From the NCBI GenBank assembly GCA_006386115.1, contig VFIW01000004.1:620001-684000 (forward strand): DNA of 64,000 bases. Direction: 5' to 3'. Of the stretch, positions 33,301 through 44,417 are shown in pieces. Positions within the stretch are counted from its first letter, which is position 1. Each line of letters opens with the position of its first letter. The stretch comes from Globisporangium splendens. Its lineage: Eukaryota; Oomycota; Peronosporomycetes; Pythiales; Pythiaceae. Under the pieces are notes generated by a model. It did no database searches. It was not told the origin of the DNA and saw nothing but the letters and a program-made list of their open reading frames with translations. The position numbers were made by a program, and so were the translations under genes.

Positions 33301-35272
33301 ACGTCGACTGCATGCCCAGCAGCAGCATCTGCACCCTCTTTCACCTCCTTGGACTCCGCGATCTCCGCTTCTTCACGTTGCTTTGTCTGCTCCTCAATGA
33401 CACTAACTGCGCTTTTCTCAAATTTGTTGCGAATCTCACAAAATGTACAGTACCATTCTCCCTCCGGCAACTCCGCGATCTCGGGCGTCGAGCAGTACAT
33501 GTGAATCTCCCCATCACATCGATCGCAGAGCAGCAAGTGCTCACTGTTGTCGTTTTTCCGGCAAATTGAGCACCCAGTTTCCCACGGTGACCACAGATCG
33601 TAGTTGTCTTCGCCAACTTCGCGGAATTCGTCCAGCAGCTTCTTATCTGCTTCTTTGTCTAGCGTCGGCTCCAGTTTTAGCCACGCTGAGGGACACAAGA
33701 CCCAGTCATAGATCCATTTTTCGAACGCTTTCGAAAGATCGTCGGCGATCAGCCAAATGTCGGATTCGGCGGTATTGAACTCTTTACAGTTGGCAAACAC
33801 GAGGCGCACGTCCGATATAAACAGCGACGTCGCAGCTGGCCCAATGTAATAATTCTCTCGTGCCAGCCGAGCCGCGATCGTACCCAAATCCATCGGATTC
33901 AAGATAATGTTCAGGTAATCCGGGATTTCTCTGCAAGGATTACACAATACAGTCAAAAAAGCAATGTCGTTAGTCCATGAGCACTAATGCGCTGTGTGGT
34001 CCGGGATCACACATTAAGAACATACTCTGTGTCGACTGGATGCTCAAAAACTTCACCACCGTTTTCACTCAAAAGCTTCTTCACGATCCCCGCCATCCGT
34101 TCTGGAAGCACATCCGCGTTGCTGAGTAGGAAATAATCCGTCACGCGCGGAAAGCGAGGCGCAAACGGGAACTCCTGACGCCGTTTCTCGATCTGGTCGT
34201 CGAGTTTGTCGCGCAAATCGACGCGATGGCTCAGAATCTTCTCCACTGTCACTTTGTTGGCCTCAAGATCATCGACGTCGTCAAAATCCTGGTACCCTTC
34301 GCGGCGCAATTTGCGGTCGTAGAGTTGCACACGGTGCTGCTTCTGGTAGCCCTCGGGGATGAAGAGCTCCAATTCGTCAAACGTCAGCCACCACAGGTGC
34401 AGATAGGATCTTCCAATAAACTTGCACAGGTATTCCGTCAAACCACTGCGTTTGTTGATGCGTCGTCCAACGATTTGGTCCAATTCCGGGTATTTCACGT
34501 CCTAGATCACGGAAAAACATGTCGATTAGCATAAGAGTAGTGCATTTAATCGTGTTTCGTAGGTTGCTAGCGTGGTGGCGTACCGGTCGAACTTGATAAT
34601 CCAATTGACGCGCTTTCCGTTTCTTCTCGGCCGTGACGATTTCTTCGACGTCCGAGCCATCATCTTCAACGTATTTGACATTTTTCAGACTCCTCCGGCG
34701 CTTGCGTCCGCTGCCATTGTCGTTCTCGACAGCTCCATCTGCTGCTTCCTAATACACGATCAACACACACAAGAAAAGCCAAATAAATCGCGACATTTGT
34801 GAGCACACAGAAAAATCGCATACGTTGGGAGAAGTTGGCATCGTTTTCGCGTCATACGACGTACCTTTTGCAGAGGCTGCTGCTCACTTGCCGTTTGCGC
34901 TTGCGCAACTGGAACCTCCAACAGTTGCGGCTGCTCAGTCACAGTAGCTACTTGCGACTGCTGTTGCTGCGGCTCACTTGTGGTTGCTGCTTGCGGTAGC
35001 TGCTGTTGCACCAGCCCTCCTGCACTTGGCAACTGCGGTTGCTCACTCGCACTTGCTGCTTGCGGCTGCTCACTTGCCGCCTGCGCGGCGTCAGTCGTAG
35101 CGGATGGAGCGATCTCTGCTTTTTTCCATACAAACAATAAAGAAGAGCCATCAATCCCATTGTATACAACTAGATAGGACGCATGACTGGAACAGATCTC
35201 AGTGCGTGGCAAGCAGAGATCTCCCCAGAAAGACACGAACGCAGTGCGCCATGAGGTCACGTTTGCGCTCAT
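27383..35272 (-). CDS. Multi-domain SNF2/CHD-like chromatin remodeler (about 2505 aa)
   Basis: Five coding exons: 35272-34865, 34748-34584, 34501-34026, 33930-27912 and 27832-27383, in frame throughout. Order of modules: Ala/Gln-rich N-terminus, basic stretch, chromodomain (GRRINKRSGLTEYLCKF, about 196-240), a segment opening like a second chromodomain (VEKILSHRVD, about 277-286), bromodomain (about 310-420, with NPMDLGTI and the FANCKEFN Asn), PHD finger (about 470-514), the continuation of a chromodomain (VFLVKWLGVSVKYSTWE, about 628-644), an acidic stretch, a PDZ-like domain (about 886-971), the SNF2 motor (LADEMGLGKT, DEAH, LTGTPLQNN, STKAGGVGINL, QSRCHRIGQ), then two PHD fingers, an extended PHD and a final PHD. 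The tail is basic and Ser-rich. It should slide or eject nucleosomes with ATP while reading histone marks. The exact start is the least certain part. Confidence 0.88.
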
Positions 35273-36528
35273 GCACGCGCGCAGCTACAGTCGCACTACA
35301 CGCCAGTATGGTACCATGTGCATTGCCATGTACACGCACCTAGCGGGAGGGCGTCCATGGCGCGAACGACGCGAATGCGGTTGGTCACTCTTTTTTTTTT
35401 TTTTTTCCGCGCTTTGCTTTCTTGCTTGCCGCGCAACCAGCTCACGCCTGCCTGCCCAGCAAAGGTGGCGAGGTTCTTGAATTGACATGAACCGACGAAA
35501 ATGAATTGCGTTTATATAGAGTTTTGTATGATTCAATTCAGTGAATTGAGACTTCTGTTTTCCCGCGCTCTGTGGGTTACATGGTTACGGTGGTGAGGTT
35601 ACGCAATTTGCACACATGCAGCAAAAAAGATGCCAGAGCTGCCATGTTTCACTAGCTTGCTTGACATGGATACTCTTCGTGGCGAAATCCCGCATGCACC
35701 CTTTCGGTATCAAGTCTCAGAGGCTTCGTCTGCATATTTGCTTGTTTGGTGGAAGCCACTGGGGGTATCTCTCTTTGTTAGTAAGCCACAGGCTCATGAG
35801 CGTGACCCAAAATCTCAAATCCATCCTTTTTTCGTTTCTTTCGAGCCGACCATCGTAGAGGTCCAGCAAGACTTGGGCTCAGTCAAAGGTTGCATACATT
35901 TGGACCGTCAAAGGTGCATTTGGTCAGAAAGCAAGGTGAAGAATGCGAACCTTATGGAAGAGGGAGAACGAGACGCATTTCCATAGTACTACAAAAGCAT
36001 ATCGGCAAATCAGTTGGTCATACAGAAAGCAAGCAAAAAGAAAAGTTGTAGAAAAAAAAGAAACAAAAAATCAAGCAAAAACATGGCGACATTATTATCC
36101 GAAGCAAATCGATGATACAGCAGATCAGAGCGCAATGAGCATTGCGGCATGAAAATTTCATCGTCAGGGATTGTTACGGAGGGGGGAAAGTGACATTCGC
36201 CAGTTGACAAGCGTAGTTGCATCTGGTATGATCGATACTATCTGTCGGATGCATCTGCTCTGAGCAAAAAAGAAAAGAGCTGAAATGGATCCTTTCATTT
36301 GCATGGTGCTCGTGGTATATCCTCTGACACTTGATCTTAGCAACAGTGTCGGCCAGGGGCTACGCTGTTGGTCCGTTTCAGCACCAAAATCAAATCCTCG
36401 GCTGTTATTTTCCTCGCTCGATTGACGCAATGGGATCCAAATTTGGGCTCGAGAAACACCAGTTTGCGTCTCTCCTGCCTCCTGCAAGGCGGCTACGCTT
36501 CTCAAATATCAAAGTCCACACACACACG
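35273..36528. other. Divergent intergenic spacer
   Basis: About 1.25 kb with a poly-T tract near 35391-35406 and A-rich sequence near 36030-36080. Frames such as 35630-35986 have no domain. It must hold the promoters of the remodeler and the FAM177 gene. Confidence 0.5.
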
Positions 36529-36990
36529 ATGGCGCATGACTCGACGCCCAGCATGGTCCACCCCATTGCGAGCCCTCCATGTCCAGAAGCCGCCAACCAG
36601 TCGTCTTTGGATGATGACCACGAGCAACAGGAGCAGCTCCTCGATCACAAAACTACTTCTGAACCCCAAGCAGATGGAAGCCAAACGCTCTCGAGCGTCT
36701 CGTTCTATGGACAGCAGGCGTGGACGTGGCTCTGCTGGTCGGGCGAAAAAACGTGGGACGGTCTGGACTTTGCTGGCGAAGTCGTTGCCAACTTCTTGGG
36801 GCTCACGCGGTCCAAATACCAGTGGATGATCGACCTCCAGGCGCGCGAAGAAGCCGACAAGAAGCAGCGGCGACTCGAAGCGCGGCAGCGGCGCCAACTG
36901 CGACTCGAGCAACTCCTGGAGCAAGAAAAACGCAAACTGCGCGAGCTGGAAGCAGGAGCAGGAGACAGAGAAGTTACAGAGAATGTTTAA
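36529..36990 (+). CDS. FAM177 family protein
   Basis: 153 aa, single exon. The first 65 residues are polar and probably disordered. The conserved block follows: SFYGQQAWTWLCWSGEKTW, DFAGEVVANFLGLTRSKYQW and then a long charged helix (RRLEARQRRQLRLEQLLEQE). The D-F-x-G-E-x-(L/V)-A-x-F-(L/F)-G-L-T-x-x-K-Y core is characteristic of FAM177, a small family conserved across eukaryotes; human FAM177A1 is Golgi-associated. The frame is open 66 codons upstream, but the ATG at 36529 begins the stretch with normal coding character. It converges with the histidyl-tRNA synthetase gene, leaving 99 bp. Confidence 0.75.
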   Translation: MAHDSTPSMVHPIASPPCPEAANQSSLDDDHEQQEQLLDHKTTSEPQADGSQTLSSVSFYGQQAWTWLCWSGEKTWDGLDFAGEVVANFLGLTRSKYQWMIDLQAREEADKKQRRLEARQRRQLRLEQLLEQEKRKLRELEAGAGDREVTENV

Positions 36991-37089
36991 CATATCCTAA
37001 TGGCATGTTGAAGCCCTCTCTATTTGGGTTATCCACAACTCTCGATCTCTATTTGCAAGATGGGCAGACACTACACGATATGCAGCTGT

Positions 37090-39543
37090 TTACTTTCGAT
37101 CCGTGTGCTTAGTTGCGTCTTGTGGTGCAAATTCAAATGCACGGAGCTCGTCCAAGGACACGGTCTCCTCTTGCCGTTTCTCTAGATTCTTCACCTTGAC
37201 GTACTTGTCCTTGACCTCGTCGCCTCCGAGGATCACGACGTACGTGCAGCCGAACTTCTCCGCAGCCTTCATTTGCTTCTTGAGATTGCCTCGGCCGTGA
37301 CAAAAGTGCACAGGCAGCCCTCGCTGGCGAAGTGTCTACAGAGTAGCGAGATTTCGTTAGTTTTTGCTGTGTACAATTGCGGTAACTCGACACTTTCGTT
37401 TTGGAGAAAGACGTACATGGGCTACTCGCATCGACTCATGGAGCACAGCGTCTTGGTCATCACCCACAAGCACTGGGACAACCTGCATGCCCATACCAAC
37501 CAGCTTTACTCAGCACACCAAGTTGAGATTTGAATCAAACACCAGGCTCGCTACCTACCGCGATTGTCGTTGGAGGCTCGACGGCGATATCGCGAAGAAG
37601 ATGGAGTCGATCCACTCCGGCTGCCCAGCCGATGCACGACACGGGCGGTCCACCCAAAGTCTCCGAGAGGTTGTCGTAGCATCCGCCGGCCAGCACTGCG
37701 ATGCCTCCGCTTCCAGCTTCCCTATCATGCTCATCGTCGGCATTGGTCGATAAGTTTTCAACAAACTCAAACACAGTGTGGCTGTAGTAATCCTGCGATT
37801 TGTCGACAGAGAGAGAGAGAGAGAGAGATTTAATCTTGAGCTGCTCATAATAAAGAAACCTGCGATGCAAAACAACAACACGTAGTCGTTGCTTGTCAAA
37901 CGTACCAGTCCGCGAACGAGGCGCGAGTTGTGGCGATACTTGATGCTGAGCGCGTCGAGACCGCTCAGCACGGCGTCAAAGCGCTGGGCCGCGTCTTTCG
38001 ACAAGTACGCATCGAGACGAGGTGCCTCGGCGACAAACTTTTGGTCGACTTCGCTCTTGGAATCGAGAATGCGCAACACACTTCCACGCTCCAGACTAGT
38101 AGTACGCAAATGACAACTCGATAAGCAAAAATAAAGTAAGGAGAGGCAATTAGTGGAGACAAAACGTACCGATTGATGCTGTCTGCGGAGAGTTCGTGCT
38201 TGTATTGAGAAAAGAATTCCTCCAAGGCAACACGGTAGCGTCCACGGCTATAAAGGAGGCACCAAAAGCACATATGAAATACAAAAGTGTGAAGTTTGTG
38301 TGCGACGGCAGGGTTGATGGGTGAGTTTACGTTACCTTTCCGCATCTCCAAGCGTGTTGAGCTCCAACACGGCTTTGTGTCGGATGCCCAACGCTTGCAG
38401 TGCATCCGCAGCCATCGCAATCACCTGTAGACAACCAAACACGCACAAAAGACCATCAGAAGACTGCTTGGTGGGTATGAACCACAAACTACCGGACTTG
38501 AACGAGGAACGTAAACGTACTTCAACGTCGACAGATGGTCCGGACGATCCCACAAACTCCACGCCTGCAACGCGCAACACACGCACAATATATCTGTCGG
38601 GTTAAACCGTCTTATGCGATGTGCCGCAGTTGTATCAGTCTCATACCGAATTGCTGGAACTCGCGGTATCGGCCACGCTGTGGACGCTCGTATCTGATCA
38701 TTTTCCGAGGCATTGAAATGTACGTGAATCGAGTCTTATATTGCAGCCAACTCACGCAGATGGGGCTATAAAGACGACTGATCGCTCACTTACCTGAACA
38801 TACTCCCAGCGTACGTCACCTTTTGCGGGAGCGAAAACATCAGATTGTTGCTCAGTAGCGCACGAATAATGCCTACAACCGAGCACATGATGCACAGCGG
38901 TTGAGTACTGCACAACATAGAAAGAGAAGAACACGACAAGTTTAAAGCGCCTATAGGGCGACAAAGTATCCAACCTGCAGTGCCTTCCGGTCGCAACGTC
39001 ACGCTCTTGCCCGAGTTGTCCTTGAACGTGTACATTTCCTATCGTTCCATACACACACAATGCTTACTACTCCTTGCTTTTGGGAGACGTTTACGTGCTG
39101 AAGCAGCCACCGCCATCAAAAAAGCTTGCAACAAACCTTCATGACGATGTCCGAGCCGTCGCCAAGCGAGCGCGAAAACAGATCCGTGTACTCGAGCAAT
39201 GGCGTTTGGATCTACACAAGCGATATTAACACACACACATATATTCATGTTAGCACTGTCGCCAACGCATATCTAACAGCAGAAATGACTATCAGCGCAC
39301 CGGTCGGAATCCGTAGCACCCGGCGGTCTGCTGCAGCACGTTGAGCACTTGCTGGTGCTGCGCAGAGTCCTCGGTGAGCAGGTCGCGCGTGCCGCGTACA
39401 CGACTGACGGCCGCGACCTTCGCTTTGCTCGCTCCATCAGCTCCAGCAGCAGATGCGAAGCATGCGACGCGCTCACGTCCAGAGACGACAGCAGTTGCAG
39501 CGCGTCGCCACGGCCGCGATGCCGCGAATGATGCCACCCACAT
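37090..39543 (-). CDS. Histidyl-tRNA synthetase
   Basis: Twelve coding exons: 39543-39301, 39211-39137, 39038-38975, 38872-38794, 38693-38647, 38564-38521, 38424-38336, 38247-38170, 38095-37906, 37792-37559, 37503-37417 and 37335-37090; 491 aa. The enzyme charges tRNA-His. Visible class II features: VRGTRDLL (motif 1 region), [20 protein letters not shown], motif 2 [15 protein letters not shown], motif 3 region [14 protein letters not shown], and the C-terminal anticodon-binding fold ([20 protein letters not shown]). The N-terminal 45 residues ([20 protein letters not shown]) are basic and free of acids until residue 28, like a mitochondrial presequence. Whether a cytosolic form is also made from this locus is not visible. 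It has far more introns than any other gene here. Confidence 0.93.
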
Positions 39544-39847
39544 TTTTGTTGCCAACGGAAAAATGTCGGCTGTGCGAACCAAAGAGTTGACAACCAAGAC
39601 TTATCCGGATTGTCTGAATGCGAACCTAGTACAAACTTAACCGGATTGTCCAACTGCAAACGAAACCTATGCGCAAATCCTGTGCCAAGTGCGCTTTCTC
39701 TAAGGTACGCGCGTACTTTGTAGACAACACCACACTTTTTCCTGCGAACTTACCAGCATTTTATATCAAGACCCAGATTCCAACAAGCAAACAGGTCGGC
39801 TCCAACCCATTCGTCGTCCCATACTTTACTCCAGTCTATTTGCCAGC
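39544..39847. other. Short divergent promoter region
   Basis: 304 bp between two divergent starts. It contains an imperfect direct repeat around CCGGATTGTC at about 39606 and 39642. Nothing else is recognisable. Confidence 0.4.
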
Positions 39848-41544
39848 ATGGAGCAGTCGCAGCAAGAGGTGCCACCGATGGCGTCGAGCACAGGCGACCA
39901 GCCGGCGCGTGGCATCGTCGATGCGCCGCCTACAGAGGGCACGCAGGAGATGATCCACACGCGCAGCTGCAACAAGCGCGAGGTCTGTTCCTGCTTCCTG
40001 CGTCTCCAGAGCGCGTACTTCCAGAAGAACCTCGCGAGCAAGAAGAAGCGGATCAAGACGGCTGCCGAAGCCGAAGAGGACGCTGCTGTTCAAGCACCAT
40101 CGCAAGCCGATGTAGAAGCGCTGGTCGCAAAGGAGATGGAAGCGATGGCGGGAGCGAAGACGCGTCGTCGAACGGCGGTGGCCATCGCGAAGGCGGAGGT
40201 GCAACTGACGCCGCCGAAGAAGAAGAAGAAGAAGAAGACTGCGAGTCGGAGAGCGTACTACCACGTCGTCACGAATTTGCAGTTCTTTGACATTGAAGTG
40301 AAGCAGATGATCGCGGCGTGCTTGCTCCCAGTGGATATCGCAAAACTCAGCATGGTACGATCCTCTGCAGACGCGAGCCACTGCTTCGTTAGGCAATGCT
40401 GTTCATTAACACTTGAGAATGATTCGCCCACACTATAGGTGAGTCGCACGATGAAAACGGATATGGAGACGGTAGCGGAGCGTGGCACACGGGAGTTCGT
40501 GTCGGCGCCGTCGCGGACAGAGATCATCCTGAAAGACACGAAGCGAAGCGGGGAGAGTTGGACGCGGTATCTCCACCTCCAGATGAACTGCGTACGCACT
40601 TGCATTGCTGCTCCATGTGCTCTGCCGTGAGAGCAATGCTGTCTGCAGAAGCACTTTATAACTAACATACTGTTGCCTGCCATTGTAATCTGCTATTATG
40701 CATGCAGGTGTATCAAATACTTGTGTATTACACGGGGTACAAGACGGCTCAGATGCGCCGCGAGTTCGCGCACTGGACCTTCGGCGTGGTCTCGTTCGAC
40801 CCGAACGACCCGGCGCAGGTGATTTTGCCCAACACATGGAAGTTCCATCAGCACGAGCCATGGCTCCGGCGGCGCGCCAACGGCAAAGACGGCGAGTGGC
40901 TGCTGAAAGACGCTTATAAGCGTGGCCGCGCGCCGAAAGCGTTCGGATTTCAAGTGAAGGAATGGGCGACGACGCTACGTCCAGGATCCTTTGTCGCTGT
41001 TGCGGTAAGTGTTGTTGCCATGCAACCACAAAGTTGACCATTATGGTGGTGCTAATGGTCATACTGACATGGTCATGGTTGCGAAACGAATTAGTACCAG
41101 AATGCGGGATCTGAAGAACCAGCTTGGTGGGAAGCCCAGGTCTGGTATGCGTGGCGGGCAAAGGGCCAAGCTGGTACGTGCGCGTCTTTCTTCCTGCTGT
41201 CAGATTGTATGAAGTAGCGCCAATGGAGTTGTTTGATTTGTGTGCTTCAATGGCGATAGTGCCCGTGGATGTGTACGACTCGGAGCACGACACGACCATG
41301 CAGGTCCACCCAGATGACCTACTGGAGCATTTCAAGGTAGGACTGTCTGCTTTAAGTTTGGCCAAACGACATGGGACGTGTTGACACTGACTGATATTTC
41401 ATTGTTCTCGATATTCACTCACAGCAAAACCCGCAGCATGTGATTGACGTGTGCTCGACTCCTCGAACGGTCTGTGGGTTCTGCACTCGTCGAGGCAAAT
41501 CGTTCCATTACTGTCACTTGGAAAAAGGGCACCCCATGCTCTAG
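39848..41544 (+). CDS. Unknown protein with basic tract, Tudor/BAH-like region and Cys/His tail
   Basis: Six exons: 39848-40354, 40439-40591, 40708-41004, 41095-41173, 41260-41336 and 41425-41544, giving 410 aa. No family could be named. The N-terminal third is Ala/Glu-rich with basic clusters (SKKKRIKT, TPPKKKKKKKTASRR), which suggests the nucleus. The middle (VYQILVYYTGYKTAQMRREF, then PGSFVAVAYQNAGSEEPAWW and EAQVWYAW, ending VHPDDLLEHF) alternates aromatic and polar residues like a small beta-barrel of the Tudor/BAH type that reads modified chromatin; this is inference. The end has CGFCTRRGKSFHYCHLEKGH, a possible zinc-binding knuckle. The 41174-41259 intron has a weaker acceptor; without it the protein ends about 14 residues later at a stop at 41217. 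Confidence 0.65.
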
Positions 41545-41806
41545 GCATTTAGTGTATCTGTGTAACGACCGAGTCAAAGAAATGCACCTTCATGAATGCA
41601 TCCACACACACCTTTTTTCTTCTCTTTTCTTCATCGTTTGATTCACCATTTAACAATACTTCTTGTTGCCACAACGCCATCAGTAGAAGTGCTTTAGCTG
41701 TTGCTTCTACCAATTTCCTTCTTCATCATCCTGCAAGCAACACAAATCCACCACTCTTTCCTCTCGTTTCTCCTAATCTACTATATCTCAATTGGTTGCA
41801 CCAGCA

Positions 41807-44376
41807 TTACACAGCGATGGCGGCTTGCGGCTTTGGACCAGAGAGATTGCGAATGCTGGTGAACAAGCTTTTCTTCTCCTTGACATTTCCTCGTCGGAAT
41901 CGAAGCACAAGAGGTCGTTTCGATGCGTTGAGCTCCCACAAGGTATGCTTCAGCCCGGCATGCTCGATGTTGGCTCTTCCAATCGCCACCAAGCAATCTC
42001 CAGGATTCACTGCAGCAGTCTGGCCAGAACTGCGGCGAACGATAAGCTTAGTGGATCTGTTCGACTTGTCCCGTTTTGGTTCCTACAGTATGATTACAGC
42101 CATATTGTCAATGCCACAGCAGAAGCAAGTGTCACAAGCAACAAGCCAATCTTACCAAGTGAAGACCCATCGTGCCACTGCTCTTAATGACAATTTCATA
42201 TTCATTTGCTTTCACACGCTTCAACGTGGAGACACTGACGATCGCCATGCCCACAATCTTGTAGACGCCAGTGATACTGGTGACAGCTGGGTGTTCGGCG
42301 ATCTCAGTCATCGTGACCGTCTCTTCGGCTGCAAATTCGGCTTCCTCCGCTTCCTCGCCTGACTCTCGTTCGGTTTCAGCAAGCTCACGGAATCTCGTTG
42401 TCGACACTCTGCGTGGCATCGTGCTTTTCTGGGTGGCTGGCGCTTCCCTGTGGACGAAAAATAAGTCGTTGGTCAGCTAACAGTTAAACCAGTCTTCATC
42501 AACGACAAAGCGACGGTCTTACCTCGATGAATTGGACAAACCCTTCGATTTCTTCGCATTGCGCGTGCTGCTGAGTTCTCGCAGAACCAGTTCGTTCACG
42601 CTTCCCACCGACACAGTGGTTCCAGTGTCCAAGTTCTTGATGCTGAAGTTGTTCTCGGCGACTTCGGCGGGCAGCTTGATAGGAGTGGGCTCATACTTCT
42701 CATAGAATATTCTGTAGAGAGAAGGACGGTCGAGAGTCTCGGAGTCGATAGTGATCGAGCCAACATCTCCAGGTGGAATGCTGAAGTTCTTGGACACTTG
42801 AAGCCACAGAGGGACTTCCGAATTCATATCAATGACACGAATTCGATCCAGCGAACTGTGGCCAGGTGGAGCTTCGAAGCTGATCTTCAAAGGCTTGCCT
42901 AAGTCACAGTGCTATCAAAGCCAACAAAAGCCGTCGGTTAGTCTGTGCAGGATTGGCGATTCAGTGCAGCAAGGCAGCACATCGTACCGAGCGGCATTTC
43001 ACGCTGTATCCCGTCTTCTTCGCGTGTTTGCGGAAAAAATCCCAGCAAGACTTGACACTCGCTTCGTGCTGAAGCTGTTCCGTGTGTTGCAATAGACTCT
43101 TGGCGCGAGCAACTTTGGGGATGATGAAATCTTCTGGACCGTAGCCATACGGATTGTATTCCACTCGAGCACCTCTGCATTACAATTGAGACACGATTAG
43201 CATCCACCATCACGTGTTTGTACGCTTTTTTAAGTTGGCATCTTACCGTCGAATCAGTTCAGCTGCTACGTCAAGAGCTCCACTGGCACTGCAGGCAAGA
43301 AAGAAATTACTTTGAGTCTGGGTATTGACACCAAAATTACAACCGAAGAACACTTACCAGGCGTAGTGCAAGCAGCTCCATCCCAATTGGTCCTTGTGAT
43401 TGATATCGCAGCCCGCGTCCGACAAGATGATCGCAATCTGCAAGCGAGCGTCCGTATCACACTTCGCAGCAAGCCTAATCAAACCACAAGCAGCATACCA
43501 ATTAGACCAATGTAAATCCATATCAGCAAAATTGGCAAAGTCGCCTGCATCCACTTGCATGACCAGATTTCGGCCGCGGCTGTCGATATACTGCGTCACC
43601 ACACCTCGCTCAATGGCGACTCGCACGCCTTCCACCGATCCTCTGCGGATCGCATGGAGCAGCGTCTTCAAGAGCGCCGCCTGCACGATGCGGTTGATTT
43701 TCCCATTCGATCGGAGCGCCATCGTGCGCCAGTTCTTCGGCGGCGCGAGCGGAACGAACGGCTTGTTGCTGCTGCTTGGCGTCGATTGGACAGTCGGTCG
43801 CAAACTGGTGGCGTCGTGCTCCACCGCCACAACTCGCGCAGGCTTCTTCTCTTCTTCTGTCCACTCTTTCCTTGTAACAACAGCAGGAGCAGCTTTCACA
43901 GACGCCGCAGCTTGACTTGTCGTCGTGGTTCTATCAGCAGCGACGACGGAGGAAGGCTCAGCGGAGTTGGTAGAAACCTGGCGACTCGCATCCACGACGT
44001 CGCGATTTTCTGCTTCCAGTTGTGGGTTCGGACCGGCAACTGGCTTTCCGATCGTTGCGGGCTCGCGCGCAATCGCATCTTCTCGCTTTCCCGTCACACG
44101 GGGCTCTTCCTCGCCGTCACTCTCCATCGCGTCCACAAACTGGTTGTCGTCCGCGTCACTGTCCTGCTCTTCATTGGCGTCATCACCATCATTATTTCCG
44201 GTAACTCCGGTGATATCTTCCGACTGCTTCTTGGCGTCGGATGGACGCTCATTCGCTTTCATCACGGAGACCGAGGACGCGGCGTTGGACTCTGGTTCGT
44301 TCTCGATCTCTTCCATGAGCTCATCAGCCGCCACGTCTTCGCATGTAGACGAGCACTCGGCTGTCATGACCGACAT
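41807..44376 (-). CDS. Ankyrin-repeat and PDZ-like domain protein
   Basis: Six exons: 44376-43358, 43288-43247, 43174-42988, 42911-42523, 42447-42156 and 42082-41807; 734 aa. Residues 1-190 or so are acidic and disordered. Ankyrin repeats follow: LLHAIRRGSVEGVRVAIERG, then SDAGCDINHKDQLGWSCLHY and ASGALDVAAELIRRGA. A beta-rich segment (LKISFEAPPGHSSLDRIRV to LYRIFYEKYEP) looks like a SKICH-type sandwich. The C-terminus, split by the last intron, is PDZ-like: YEIVIKSSGTMGLHL and then AAVNPGDCLVAIGRANI. The protein probably acts as a scaffold; membrane or cytoskeletal location is not evident. The start codon lies inside a perfect 32-bp tandem duplication that also creates an upstream ORF. Confidence 0.75.
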
Positions 44377-44417
44377 GCTTCACAGCACTCGGCTGTCATG
44401 ACCGACATGCTTCACAG
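44354..44417. repeat. 32-bp perfect tandem duplication over the start codon
   Basis: Copies 44354-44385 and 44386-44417 are identical. The inner copy holds the ATG of the ankyrin/PDZ gene (44376). The outer copy supplies an out-of-frame ATG at 44408, because 32 is not a multiple of three. Confidence 0.95.
44364..44408 (-). promoter_or_regulatory. Upstream ORF (14 codons) overlapping the main start
   Basis: The uORF starts at 44408 and reads MSVMTAECCEACRS. Its TGA (44366-44364) overlaps the second in-frame Met codon of the main gene (44367-44365) as ATGA. This arrangement is typical of translational control by reinitiation. Whether it is transcribed depends on the unknown TSS. Confidence 0.5.

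Noticed and set aside
41174..41219. Read-through of the fourth exon of the unknown protein to an early stop
   Set aside because: It would discard two downstream exons that stay in frame with GT/AG borders and carry the Cys/His tail; still possible as an isoform.
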